A stretch of DNA of 36,791 bases from a virus. The notes beneath the pieces were generated by a model, which saw only the letters and a program-made list of their open reading frames with translations, had not been told where the DNA came from and did not search any database. Shown piece by piece: positions 1-5,761 of the stretch (position 1 is its first letter; every line of letters starts with the position of its first letter). Where the stretch lies: positions 1 through 36,791 of the IMG/VR virus record IMGVR_UViG_3300042934_000459; one strand, 5' to 3'. A program made the translations under genes and the position numbers.

Positions 1-143
1 CCGGTGTTGTCGTACGTCATGCCGCAGACGGCGTTGATCGCTCCGTGCACGTCCTCGACGGTCAGGTCGGTGTCGATCTGGCGGACGATCTGGTCGTGCA
101 GTTCGATGGCGCGGAAGTCGGGCGCCCAGAGGGTGTCGGTCAT
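1..143 (-). CDS. Small early protein, 3' end beyond window (partial)
   Basis: The reading frame starts at ATG 143-141 and runs off the left edge after 47 codons (begins MTDTLWAPDFRAIELHDQIV). The start overlaps the stop of the upstream gene as ATGA, which indicates translational coupling in the leftward early operon. The visible part is soluble and rich in Asp, Ile and Val, with no motif I recognise. Function unknown. The start is well supported; the length is not known. Confidence 0.6.
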   Translation of the reverse strand, partial: MTDTLWAPDFRAIELHDQIVRQIDTDLTVEDVHGAINAVCGMTYDNT

Positions 144-337
144 CTGTACAGCACCCCCGCGGCGAACAGGAGGCCGACGGGGACGGCGGCCGCGAACGGG
201 AAGACGCGCTTGCACGCGGCGTCGATGCGGTCCCGCAGGGAGAGCTTCCCCATGGGGAGGTCGACGGGGTGGACCGGCTGCGCGAGGACAGCCTCGAACT
301 CCTCCGCGGCGGTGAGGGTGTGCGGCGTGATGTTCAC
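140..337 (-). CDS. Small protein with C-terminal membrane segment
   Basis: A 65-residue protein starting at GTG, which overlaps the preceding gene's TGA as GTGA. Residues 1-40 are hydrophilic. Residues about 46-63 (FPFAAAVPVGLLFAAGVLY) form one hydrophobic segment ending in a short basic tail, so it is probably a tail-anchored or single-pass membrane protein. It lies in the early operon downstream of the Cro-like and AlpA-like genes. I do not recognise a family. Its tight packing between coupled neighbours is the main reason to accept it. Confidence 0.55.
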   Translation of the reverse strand: MNITPHTLTAAEEFEAVLAQPVHPVDLPMGKLSLRDRIDAACKRVFPFAAAVPVGLLFAAGVLYR

Positions 338-459
338 AGCGATGCACGCACCTCTCCGAGCAGATCGAGCGCGTGGTCGAGTTCGCGCTGCGCTTTGCGG
401 GGGCTGCCGGACTGGTTCCAGAGCCTCGCGAGTTCCAGTGATGTGACAGCTGCAGTCAT
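334..459 (-). CDS. Small hypothetical early protein
   Basis: I chose ATG 459 (MTAAVTSLELARLWNQSG, 41 residues), with AGG about five bases upstream. An in-frame ATG at 582 would give 82 residues. That extension is Pro/Thr/Gln-rich, uses codons unlike its neighbours (including TTA), overlaps the AlpA-like gene by 28 bases and contains an imperfect inverted repeat (518-526/535-543), so I doubt it, although GAGG also lies before that start. The 41-residue form is predicted helical and charged at its C-terminus. Function unknown. Confidence 0.45.
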   Translation of the reverse strand: MTAAVTSLELARLWNQSGSPRKAQRELDHALDLLGEVRASL

Positions 460-554
460 CTGCACCTGCGGTAAAGTCGTCGGAGAGGGCAATTGCCTGT
501 CCCTTTCTGCTTGTGAGACGCCGTCCGTTGCCGCGGGCGGCGTTTCTGATGGGG

Positions 555-746
555 TCAGTCGGTCGAGAGGGTCGACAGCCATCTCTCGGCCTCGGCTCGG
601 AGGATGATCGGCTTCGTGCCGAACATCGACTTCACGAGCTCCTCGTTCTTGATCGCCTTGTAGATCGAGTCCTTCGACAGGCCGGTCGCCTCCGCGAGTT
701 CCGGGATCGAGTACGCGAGCTTGTGGGGTGGGGCAGTGCTGGTCAT
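555..746 (-). CDS. AlpA/excisionase-like MerR-type HTH protein
   Basis: A 63-residue DNA-binding protein. Residues about 9-33 (SIPELAEATGLSKDSIYKAI) are a winged-helix/MerR-type helix-turn-helix of the kind found in phage excisionases and AlpA regulators. The wing region reads IILRAEAERWL near the C-terminus, which is typical of the excisionase/DUF-HTH_17 group. ATG 746 is preceded by GGAGG at good spacing. It is the second gene of the leftward early operon, next to the immunity region and near the attachment site. It is therefore the best candidate for the recombination directionality factor of the 2290 integrase; an early regulator is the alternative. Confidence 0.7.
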   Translation of the reverse strand: MTSTAPPHKLAYSIPELAEATGLSKDSIYKAIKNEELVKSMFGTKPIILRAEAERWLSTLSTD

Positions 747-749
747 GGG

Positions 750-965
750 TTACGCCTCCAGTAGCTGGGTCACGGGCACACGCAAAAAGCCGCCGACACC
801 ACGCAACACGTCGACCTCGAACTCGACGCGCCCGTCAAGGCGATCGATGAGGTCAGTGCTGGTGATGTCGGCGGCTTCTGCGACGGTGTGGACGGAGACG
901 CCCGCGGCGTCGATTGCCGAGCGCACGTTGCCGGCGATGCGAGAGGTGACTCTTCTCCTGTCCAT
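750..965 (-). CDS. Cro-like XRE-family HTH regulator
   Basis: A 71-residue helix-turn-helix protein: SAIDAAGVSVHTVAEAADI spans helices 1 to 3, followed by a dimerisation-like segment. It is divergent from the 1057 repressor and is the first gene leftward, which is the position of Cro in lambdoid immunity regions. It probably binds the CTGTCG-type sites between the two genes. A candidate -10 (TAGGCT, 977-972) lies six bases before the ATG, so the mRNA may be leaderless; there is no room for a normal ribosome-binding site after it. Function is inferred from position and fold. Confidence 0.65.
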   Translation of the reverse strand: MDRRRVTSRIAGNVRSAIDAAGVSVHTVAEAADITSTDLIDRLDGRVEFEVDVLRGVGGFLRVPVTQLLEA

Positions 966-1056
966 ATCGACAGCCTACCTGTCGGTAACGACAGATGGAA
1001 GACGTTGAGACAGATTTCCTTTCGATTTCGACAGGTGAGCCGTCCTACACTGAGAT
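966..1056. promoter_or_regulatory. Divergent immunity promoters with CTGTCG operators
   Basis: The half-site CGACAG/CTGTCG recurs: CGACAG 968-973, CTGTCG 979-984, CGACAG 989-994 and CGACAG 1029-1034, plus a degenerate AGACAG at 1008-1013. The first three form two overlapping inverted repeats with 5-bp and 4-bp spacers. A rightward -10 TACACT (1046-1051) precedes the repressor GTG by five bases. A leftward -10 TAGGCT (977-972) precedes the Cro-like ATG by six. The operators overlap or sit next to both -10 boxes, as expected for mutual repression. The -35 elements are weak, so promoter calls are tentative; the repeats are plain in the sequence. Confidence 0.6.
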
Positions 1057-1452
1057 GTGCCTGCCGAACAGACCCCCATCAGCCGTGCGATCAGCGACGT
1101 CCTCACGGGGTACTACGGACGGAAACGGCTGACCCAGGAACAGGTCGCGGAACGCGCGGACATGTCGGTCGTCACGCTGCAGAAGAAGCTCAAGGCGAAG
1201 GCGCCCATCACGGCCACCGATCTCGTCGTGCTGTCGAACGCGATCGGCGTCGACCCAGAGAAGGTGTTGCGCGAAGCGATCGAGGAAGTCGACGCCGCAG
1301 GGGAGCCCGTGTCGGAAGCTCCACTTAGCCTCGACGACACGCGCCGGCGGAAGCAGGAAGAGGCCGCGCGCATGTCCCCGCAGGAGCTAGAAGAGCAGGA
1401 ACGCCGCGCAGCGATCACCGATGACGAACTGGAATCCGACGAACCGTCGTAG
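1057..1452 (+). CDS. XRE-family phage repressor (immunity repressor)
   Basis: A 131-residue protein starting at GTG 1057. Residues about 14-60 form an XRE/Cro-cI helix-turn-helix: KRLTQEQVAERADMSVVTLQ, then a third helix and LVVLSNAIGVDPEKVL. The C-terminal half is highly charged and predicted to be coiled or disordered (EEAARMSPQELEEQERRAAI). There is no S24 peptidase domain, so SOS self-cleavage is unlikely; the neighbouring ImmA-like protein suggests a partner-dependent switch as in ICEBs1 and phi105-like systems. The -10 TACACT lies five bases upstream, so translation is probably leaderless. An operator half-site lies between the -10 and the expected -35 region, consistent with autoregulation. 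Confidence 0.75.
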   Translation: MPAEQTPISRAISDVLTGYYGRKRLTQEQVAERADMSVVTLQKKLKAKAPITATDLVVLSNAIGVDPEKVLREAIEEVDAAGEPVSEAPLSLDDTRRRKQEEAARMSPQELEEQERRAAITDDELESDEPS

Positions 1453-1852
1453 AGGCCGTGCCTACGACCCGTGGGAGCACGCGGACGAGCTAGGGCTGCA
1501 GGTCATCGTGCGGCCACTCCGCACCGCACACGAGCTCTGGCTGCCGGAGTACCGCACGCTCGTCGTGCACTCAAAGCTCCGCGCCGTCCATCAGCGGAAC
1601 GCGCTCGCGCACGGCGTCGGGCACGCGGCGCTCGAGCATGAAGACGACCGGCCGAAGCATGAGCACCAGGCGGACCGCTTCGCTGCGCACCACCTGATCG
1701 ACCCGGCTGAGCTCGAGGATCTGTACCGCTGGTGCCCTGACGAGGGCCGGCTGGTGTCCGAGCTCGGCGTCACCACGCGGCTGTTTCGCGCCTACGTTCT
1801 GGATGCCAAGAGATCGGGTACACCATCGGATACACCGCGGCTTTTCGGGTAG
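1421..1852 (+). CDS. ImmA/IrrE-family protein, catalytic Glu absent
   Basis: A 143-residue protein with the ImmA/IrrE metallopeptidase layout: a short N-terminal strand region, then LAHGVGHAALEHE at 62-74, then a downstream EHQADRFAAHHLIDP segment. His64, His68 and Glu81 fit the three zinc ligands. The HExxH general-base glutamate is Gly65 (HGVGH), so classical proteolysis looks impaired. The start ATG 1421 lies inside the repressor gene (32-bp overlap), suggesting coupled expression. In known systems ImmA cleaves or inactivates the adjacent ImmR-type repressor. Here it may instead bind the repressor without cutting it. The last codons overlap the left arm repeat of the attachment site. Confidence 0.7.
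   Translation: MTNWNPTNRRRGRAYDPWEHADELGLQVIVRPLRTAHELWLPEYRTLVVHSKLRAVHQRNALAHGVGHAALEHEDDRPKHEHQADRFAAHHLIDPAELEDLYRWCPDEGRLVSELGVTTRLFRAYVLDAKRSGTPSDTPRLFG
1818..1836 (+). repeat. Left arm-type repeat of the attachment site
   Basis: An 18-bp sequence, tacaccatcggatacacc (1819-1836), occurs again exactly at 2048-2065. Each copy is itself two TACACC units 12 bp apart (here preceded by GG and GGA). The copies lie in the same orientation on either side of the tRNA-Phe core. This is the expected layout of arm-binding sites for the N-terminal domain of a lambda/L5-type integrase. The left copy is inside the last codons of the ImmA-like gene. Confidence 0.65.
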
Positions 1853-1865
1853 CCCTCGGAGGGCA

Positions 1866-1905
1866 TTAAAAAGGCCCCTTCCCAGTAGAAGCCTAGGAAA
1901 GGGCC
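1866..1905 (-). terminator. Rho-independent terminator following the tRNA-Phe fragment
   Basis: Arms 1873-1882 and 1896-1905 form a 10-bp stem with one mismatch and a 13-base loop. On the minus strand it is followed by TTTTT then AAT. It lies immediately 3' of the tRNA-Phe fragment, in the tRNA's own direction. It therefore looks like a tRNA terminator carried by the phage along with the att core, or one that restores termination after integration. It lacks a T-tract on the plus strand, so it should not stop the repressor transcript efficiently. Confidence 0.7.
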
Positions 1906-1907
1906 AG

Positions 1908-1953
1908 TGGCTCCGACGGGCGTCGATCCCGTGACCTCACGATTTTCAGTCGT
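1908..1953 (-). other. attP: attP core: 3' part of a tRNA-Phe(GAA) gene
   Basis: Read on the minus strand, this is the 3' 46 bases of a tRNA-Phe: anticodon loop CTGAAAA with stem remnant ACGA/TCGT, a five-base variable region, T-stem ACGGG/CCCGT, acceptor strand CGGAGCC and discriminator A. No CCA is encoded. The 5' half (D-arm, 5' acceptor strand) is absent beyond 1953, so it is not a working tRNA. Restoring the 3' end of a host tRNA is the usual design for tyrosine integrases, and the integrase starts 337 bp away. Phage-type genes lie on both sides, so this looks like attP rather than attL or attR. Confidence 0.75.
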
Positions 1954-1976
1954 AAGTTCCTGTCCGGTGAGACTTG

Positions 1977-2032
1977 CTCAGCGTCGCTGAGGACTGCTAG
2001 CCTGTCCAAACAGACGTCAGCGGTTGTCAGCG
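1977..2032. repeat. Inverted and phased repeats inside the att region
   Basis: CTCAGCG T CGCTGAG (1977-1991) is a perfect inverted repeat. GTCAGCG occurs at 2016-2022 and again at 2026-2032, exactly 10 bp apart, so both copies face the same side of the helix. They lie between the tRNA core and the right arm repeat. This is where directionality-factor or DNA-bending protein sites are found in other integrase systems. Assignment as excisionase sites is an inference. Confidence 0.45.
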
Positions 2033-2045
2033 ACAGTCCGCGATG

Positions 2046-2065
2046 GATACACCATCGGATACACC
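2046..2065 (+). repeat. Right arm-type repeat of the attachment site
   Basis: A second exact copy of the 18-bp sequence at 1819-1836, again made of two TACACC units 12 bp apart, here at 2048-2065 with GGATACACC for both units. It is about 95 bp from the tRNA core, against about 70 bp for the left copy. The pair brackets the core symmetrically and in direct orientation. Confidence 0.65.
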
Positions 2066-2251
2066 CCATCCAGGCCGGAAGGAACAGCGGTGACCAGGTT
2101 CGTGCGCAAAAGAAGAGGGCCCGCGGTCAACGACGCCCGCGACACCACCCGAGACCAGCACCAGTGAACGGCTCCGGAATGACCCTCAGAAGACCCGCCA
2201 CCCCGTCATAGGGGAGAGCACCACACCCGACCCAGCAGAAGGACACAGCAG

Positions 2252-2293
2252 ATGACCACCGCCCCCACCGCCAGCACGGGAAACCGCCTGTGA
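2252..2293 (+). CDS. Possible leader peptide overlapping the integrase start
   Basis: A 13-codon frame, ATG 2252 to TGA 2293 (MTTAPTASTGNRL), is preceded by AGAAGGA at suitable spacing. Its TGA overlaps the integrase GTG start (GTGA-type overlap). The integrase start itself has no convincing ribosome-binding site. Translation of the leader could therefore deliver ribosomes to the integrase by termination-reinitiation. The frame is too short to judge by coding statistics, so this rests only on the site geometry. The rest of 1853-2251 holds the att site and no other gene that I can support. Confidence 0.4.
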   Translation: MTTAPTASTGNRL

Positions 2294-3516
2294 GGGGAAA
2301 GGGCGAAGGCGCACTGTTCCGGGTGCCAGCCGATCGGACGCAGCCCCTCAAGTACTGGCAGGCGTACGTCGAACTCCCGAACCCGACAGGACTCGCAAAG
2401 GACCGCCGGCGGAAGACCATCCGGTCCCGCGACAAGACGACCCTGCTAACCCGGCTCGCTGAGGTGAAGGAAGACCTGCGCCGCAGCGGAGACCTTGCGA
2501 CGTCCTCACCTACGGTCGAGCAGTGGCTCGAGTACTGGCTCGACCACATCGCCATCCACGACGTCGCGCCCGGCACCCTCGCCGGCTACCGGTCCATGGT
2601 AAAGACGCACATCTCCCCGGGCCTCGGCGCGAAGACGAAGCTCGAAAAGCTGAACGCCGCCTCCATCCGGCGGATGCACGACCGCATGACCGGGTTGGGC
2701 CTGTCGTCCACCTACGCGCTCAACGCGCACCGGATCCTGTCGAGCGCCCTCACCGCGGCCATGCGGGAGGGGAAGATCCCGCGGAACCCGACACAACTCG
2801 TGAAGGCACCGCGCAAGGCAGCCGTGAAACTCGACGTCCTCACGCCCGAGGAGTCGCTGCAGCTGCTGCAGGTGTGCGCCGGCCGAGCAGACGGCACCCG
2901 GCGCGCGACGAGCCTCCTCACTGGGGCGCGCCGCGGCGAAGTCATCGGCCTCGAGCTCGACCGCGTCACCGACACCCTCGATCTGTCGTGGCAGCTGCGC
3001 CGCCTCCCGTGGGAACACGGCTGCGGCGGCGGGTGCGGGATGGTCAAGGGCGGATACTGCCCCGACCGGATCCTCCGCACACGCAGCGACTTCGAGTACC
3101 GCCGCATCGAAGGCGGCCTGTACTGGACCCGCCCGAAGTCCCTCGCGGGCTGGCGCATCATCCCACTCGTCGACCCCCTCCGTACGCTGCTCGAGCGGCA
3201 CATCAGCACCCTCGAACCCGGGCCCCACGGGCTCGTGTTCACGCGGGACGGCGGGCGCCCGATCGACCCCGACCAGGACACCGCCGAATGGGGCAATCTC
3301 ATGCGGTCCGTGTTCGGCGAGAACCGCAGCGTCCGCCTGCACGACCTCCGGCACACAGCGGTAGACCTGCTCTACCTTGCCGGCGTCCCGGAAGACATTC
3401 TCCAGGAGATCGTCGGACACTCCACAAGGTCCATGACCCGCGGTTACAAGACCAAGGGCAACCAGGACCGGATGCGCGGCGCGATGATGCAACTCACCGC
3501 TTACCTAGAGCAGTAG
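2290..3516 (+). CDS. int: Tyrosine integrase (site-specific recombinase)
   Basis: A 408-residue phage integrase. It has an N-terminal arm-binding-type region (1-65), a SAM-like core-binding domain (about 72-165) and a catalytic domain (180-400). Catalytic residues are Arg214 (TGARRGE), Lys283 region (RPKS), His351-x-x-Arg354-His355 (HDLRH), His377 and Tyr386. All are present. An insertion after the Arg motif holds Cys245, Cys249 and Cys257, the small Cys-rich loop seen in many actinophage integrases. It lies next to the tRNA-Phe att site with matching arm repeats, so it should integrate the phage at a host tRNA-Phe gene. The start GTG 2290 is probably coupled to the leader peptide. Confidence 0.93.
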   Translation: MRGKGEGALFRVPADRTQPLKYWQAYVELPNPTGLAKDRRRKTIRSRDKTTLLTRLAEVKEDLRRSGDLATSSPTVEQWLEYWLDHIAIHDVAPGTLAGYRSMVKTHISPGLGAKTKLEKLNAASIRRMHDRMTGLGLSSTYALNAHRILSSALTAAMREGKIPRNPTQLVKAPRKAAVKLDVLTPEESLQLLQVCAGRADGTRRATSLLTGARRGEVIGLELDRVTDTLDLSWQLRRLPWEHGCGGGCGMVKGGYCPDRILRTRSDFEYRRIEGGLYWTRPKSLAGWRIIPLVDPLRTLLERHISTLEPGPHGLVFTRDGGRPIDPDQDTAEWGNLMRSVFGENRSVRLHDLRHTAVDLLYLAGVPEDILQEIVGHSTRSMTRGYKTKGNQDRMRGAMMQLTAYLEQ

Positions 3517-3568
3517 TGCTCCCCCGGTTGCTCGGTACACTCACCAGAGCATCACACCGGGGGAACAC

Positions 3569-4084
3569 ATGAGCACCGAAGCCACACCAGCACCGCAGCC
3601 CACGCCCGAGGAGCCGCGCCACAAGCGCCTCATCTGGCCCTGGGTAGTCGCGGTGATCGCCGTCGTCGTGATCGTCGCAGCTGTCGCCATCCCGCTCAGC
3701 ATCTCCGCAGCACAGCAGGAGGCCGAGAAGCAGGCCGCCGCCACCGCCGCTGAGGAAGCCGCGGAGGCTGAGGAGAAGCGTCTCGACACCTTCCGGGCCG
3801 CGCTGTCCCGCTGCGGAGTCGACGAATCACCGGACGCCCACGTCGACATCCTCGACGGGGGCGAATCGGTCGAACTACTGCGCGTCACGAAGTACGACGG
3901 CATCCCGTACAACACCCTCGAGTGCATCCTCACGCACCTCGAAGCGCCCGAGTCGATCAGCGCACAGATCGGACAGACTCGTGCGCTCGACGGGCGGCAG
4001 AGCGAGTCATGGGACGGATACGAGGCCGACTGGACCTACCACCCGGACGACGGTGCGAGCGTCCTGATCACCCACGCCGACTAG
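3569..4084 (+). CDS. Membrane-anchored exported protein, possible lysogenic gene
   Basis: A 171-residue protein with a Pro-rich cytoplasmic N-terminus, one strong membrane segment (about 22-47, WPWVVAVIAVVVIVAAVAI), an Ala/Glu coiled-coil stretch (about 50-70) and an extracytoplasmic C-terminal domain with two cysteines (CGVDES, LECILTH) that could form a disulphide. RBS GGGGG precedes ATG 3569. A -10-like TACACT (3536-3541), the same hexamer as the repressor's, lies upstream, so it could be expressed from the prophage. Genes in this position are often superinfection-exclusion or lysogenic-conversion proteins. That role is inferred, and I do not recognise the family. Confidence 0.7.
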   Translation: MSTEATPAPQPTPEEPRHKRLIWPWVVAVIAVVVIVAAVAIPLSISAAQQEAEKQAAATAAEEAAEAEEKRLDTFRAALSRCGVDESPDAHVDILDGGESVELLRVTKYDGIPYNTLECILTHLEAPESISAQIGQTRALDGRQSESWDGYEADWTYHPDDGASVLITHAD

Positions 4085-4289
4085 CGCGCGCGGCGGTCCG
4101 CCGGTCCTGCAGCCGGTGAACGAGGATCGGCTGCAGCGCAAGCGCCTCCTCGCTGTCGATGACGCGATCCAGTAGCTGGTAGTAGCGAGCCGGCGCGATA
4201 TCGAGCTCCCGGCGGATGGCCTCTTCCTTCCATCCCGAGTGCTTGCCCCACTTCTGCTCGAAGTCGAGGAGCGCGGTGGCCGACAGCAT
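4068..4289 (-). CDS. DUF3263-like HTH protein
   Basis: A 73-residue protein resembling the actinobacterial DUF3263 family: LLDFEQKWGKHSGWKEEAIR, then a helix-turn-helix-like PARYYQLLDRVIDSEEALAL and a basic tail (HRLQDRRTAARASRRG). Members are small and probably DNA-binding; their function is unknown. It follows the tyrosine recombinase (39-bp gap), so the two may be one unit, with this protein as regulator or accessory factor. Its 3' end overlaps the convergent membrane-protein gene by 17 bp. Confidence 0.6.
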   Translation of the reverse strand: MLSATALLDFEQKWGKHSGWKEEAIRRELDIAPARYYQLLDRVIDSEEALALQPILVHRLQDRRTAARASRRG

Positions 4290-4328
4290 GTCCCCATCAT
4301 GCGGTCGGCCACCGACATCGCTCGGATT

Positions 4329-5234
4329 CTAGACCGCAGATGCGAACACGCGCGCGGCGACGTGTGCAGCGTGACGGTCGAGGTTCCCGGCACGACGGTA
4401 GTAGTGGACCGTCATACCGGGGTCAGCGTGCCGCGCGAACTCCTGGGCTTCGCGGAGATCTGCGCCCGAGTCGATCACTGCGGTCACGGCCGCGTGCCGG
4501 AGAGAGTGCGGGTGCGTGTCCTCAGGCAGGCCAGCCTTGCGAGCGAGGATCTTCACCCACGCGTATGCGCCGTTGCGGTCCTGCGCGCGGCCGTCGCGGC
4601 GGAGGATGAGCGGCCCCGAGGTGCGGTCGCCGCGCGCAGTCTCGAGGATCCGGAGCAGCGGTACCGGAACGGGCATGGCTGCGGGCTTCCCGCCCTTCCC
4701 GATCAGGCGCAGGACGCGGTACCCGAGCTTGTCGGCGGCGAAGTCCTCAATCTGCACGTTGCACGCCTCGGACACCCGGAGCCCGAGCATGACCATCAGG
4801 GCGATCAACGCGTGATGCGCGGGCGACTCGGCCTCTGCTGCGCGGAGGAGCGCGCCGACCTGGAACCGGTCGAGCCAGAGCGGCTCCTTCAGGGCCCGGT
4901 TCTCGGGCAGGCGGAGCATGAGGGTGGGGTCGCGGTCGATGTACTCGTCGGCGACAGCGAGGCGGTAGAAGGTGCGGAGGGTCTGCAGGCGCCGGCGGAC
5001 GGATCTAGGACTGTTGCCGCGGTCGTCTTCGAGGTGTCGGCGGAACTCTTCGAGGTGGTACCGCTTGACCTGCAGCGGGTCAATGTCCTGGCGTCGGCAC
5101 CAGGCGTAGAAGATGCGAAGGTCGCCTGAGTAAAGGGTGACGGTTTCGCCGCGGTAGCGGGCGAGGAACCCGGATGCTGCGATGTCGGCGAGGGTGGTGT
5201 CGGGCGCGGGCGTGCGCGCAGTATCGTTCTGCAT
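4329..5234 (-). CDS. Second tyrosine recombinase, XerC/D-like
   Basis: A 301-residue recombinase. It has a SAM-like N-terminal domain (about 14-110) and a catalytic domain with Arg153 (GLRVSEA), Lys180 region, His243-x-x-Arg246-His247, His269 and Tyr278, so it appears active. It lacks the arm-binding extension of the 2290 integrase and has Xer-like size. ATG 5234 has GGAG six bases upstream; the in-frame TTG at 5246 would put the start inside that site. Sequence context (own structured leader, DUF3263-like partner, opposite strand to int) suggests a job separate from integration, such as dimer resolution, inversion or movement of this segment. Confidence 0.88.
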   Translation of the reverse strand: MQNDTARTPAPDTTLADIAASGFLARYRGETVTLYSGDLRIFYAWCRRQDIDPLQVKRYHLEEFRRHLEDDRGNSPRSVRRRLQTLRTFYRLAVADEYIDRDPTLMLRLPENRALKEPLWLDRFQVGALLRAAEAESPAHHALIALMVMLGLRVSEACNVQIEDFAADKLGYRVLRLIGKGGKPAAMPVPVPLLRILETARGDRTSGPLILRRDGRAQDRNGAYAWVKILARKAGLPEDTHPHSLRHAAVTAVIDSGADLREAQEFARHADPGMTVHYYRRAGNLDRHAAHVAARVFASAV

Positions 5235-5246
5235 GGCGATCTCCAA

Positions 5247-5366
5247 CTGAGACTTGGTGTCGTCAGCCCCGGCCGGTGTTACAGCACCTGTCGGGGCGCT
5301 CCCATCTTCGGGAGACGATGAGACTACTCCGCCGTTCGGACTTCCAGTCCAGTCGTTACCGGATTC
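5247..5366 (-). promoter_or_regulatory. Structured leader upstream of the XerC/D-like gene
   Basis: Three inverted repeats are packed in the 120 bp before the gene: GGACT/AGTCC (5338-5342/5346-5350), CTCCC/GGGAG (5299-5303/5310-5314), and a compound stem GCCCCG/CGGGGC (5266-5271/5292-5297) enclosing GGTG/CACC (5275-5278/5285-5288). None has a T-tract, so they are not ordinary terminators. They could regulate the recombinase mRNA or include its recombination site. No function is established. Confidence 0.4.
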
Positions 5367-5639
5367 TCACGGTGCACGCTGACCGGTGGACGGCCATTCC
5401 GGGCGCGCCGCCCGGTGAGGTGCCATCGACCGGAGGAACACGTCGTGCACGCGCCCGCAGGCTTGGCGGAGCGAGGTGCCCCAGCCGATGAGCTCGCCGA
5501 GCGCTTCGGCGCGGTAGCGGATGCCGTCCGGGGTGCGGCGGATCTCGATGCGCCCGTACTCCTGCCCGAGCGGGTCGACCATGATCCACACGCCGGGTTC
5601 GCGTTCCTCGGCGGCCATGATGGGGTGCCAGTCGGGCAT
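5367..5639 (-). CDS. Small conserved-looking hypothetical protein
   Basis: A 90-residue protein (MPDWHPIMAAEEREPGVWIM then VDPLGQEYG, IEIRR, ELIGWGTSLRQACGRVHDVF). Alternating strands followed by a helix suggest a small alpha/beta fold. It resembles short proteins of unknown function that I associate with Microbacterium and its phages, but I cannot confirm this. I chose ATG 5639 over an upstream in-frame start at 5774, because the extension would cross the terminator hairpin at 5679-5713. The start lacks a clear ribosome-binding site. Confidence 0.6.
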   Translation of the reverse strand: MPDWHPIMAAEEREPGVWIMVDPLGQEYGRIEIRRTPDGIRYRAEALGELIGWGTSLRQACGRVHDVFLRSMAPHRAARPEWPSTGQRAP

Positions 5640-5671
5640 GCCGGGATGATCGCATGCACTCCGGACATGAC

Positions 5672-5713
5672 GAAAGAACCCCTCGAGCCCGCCGTGGTGG
5701 CGAGCCCGAGGGG
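5672..5713 (-). terminator. Terminator at the end of the late operon
   Basis: Arms 5679-5693 and 5699-5713 make a 15-bp stem with two mismatches and a five-base loop. On the minus strand it is followed by TTCTTTCG. It lies downstream of the last late gene (stop at 6005) in the direction of late transcription, with only the antisense of a small plus-strand gene between. It should end the leftward late transcript. Confidence 0.7.
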
Positions 5714-5761
5714 CTGAGAGTATTTCGTGCATTGCTGGGACCCGCGCGGTACTATCCGGTC

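Noticed and set aside
518-543. Inverted repeat as a terminator in the early operon
   Set aside because: Nine-base arms with one weak pair and no T-tract on the minus strand; it would also stop an operon whose genes continue downstream.
1908-1953. Working tRNA-Phe
   Set aside because: Only the 3' part is present; D-arm and 5' acceptor strand are missing. It is kept as an att core.
1908-1953. A prophage-host boundary at the tRNA fragment
   Set aside because: Both sides carry phage-type genes (repressor/ImmA and integrase), and arm repeats occur on both sides, so it reads as attP.
2127-2576. A 149-residue minus-strand frame over the integrase start
   Set aside because: It crosses the leader peptide and integrase N-terminus, has no motif, and is Ser/Arg/Trp-rich as shadows are.
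2506-3492. A 328-residue open frame antisense to the integrase
   Set aside because: The integrase has every catalytic residue; the antisense frame has none and no start signals.
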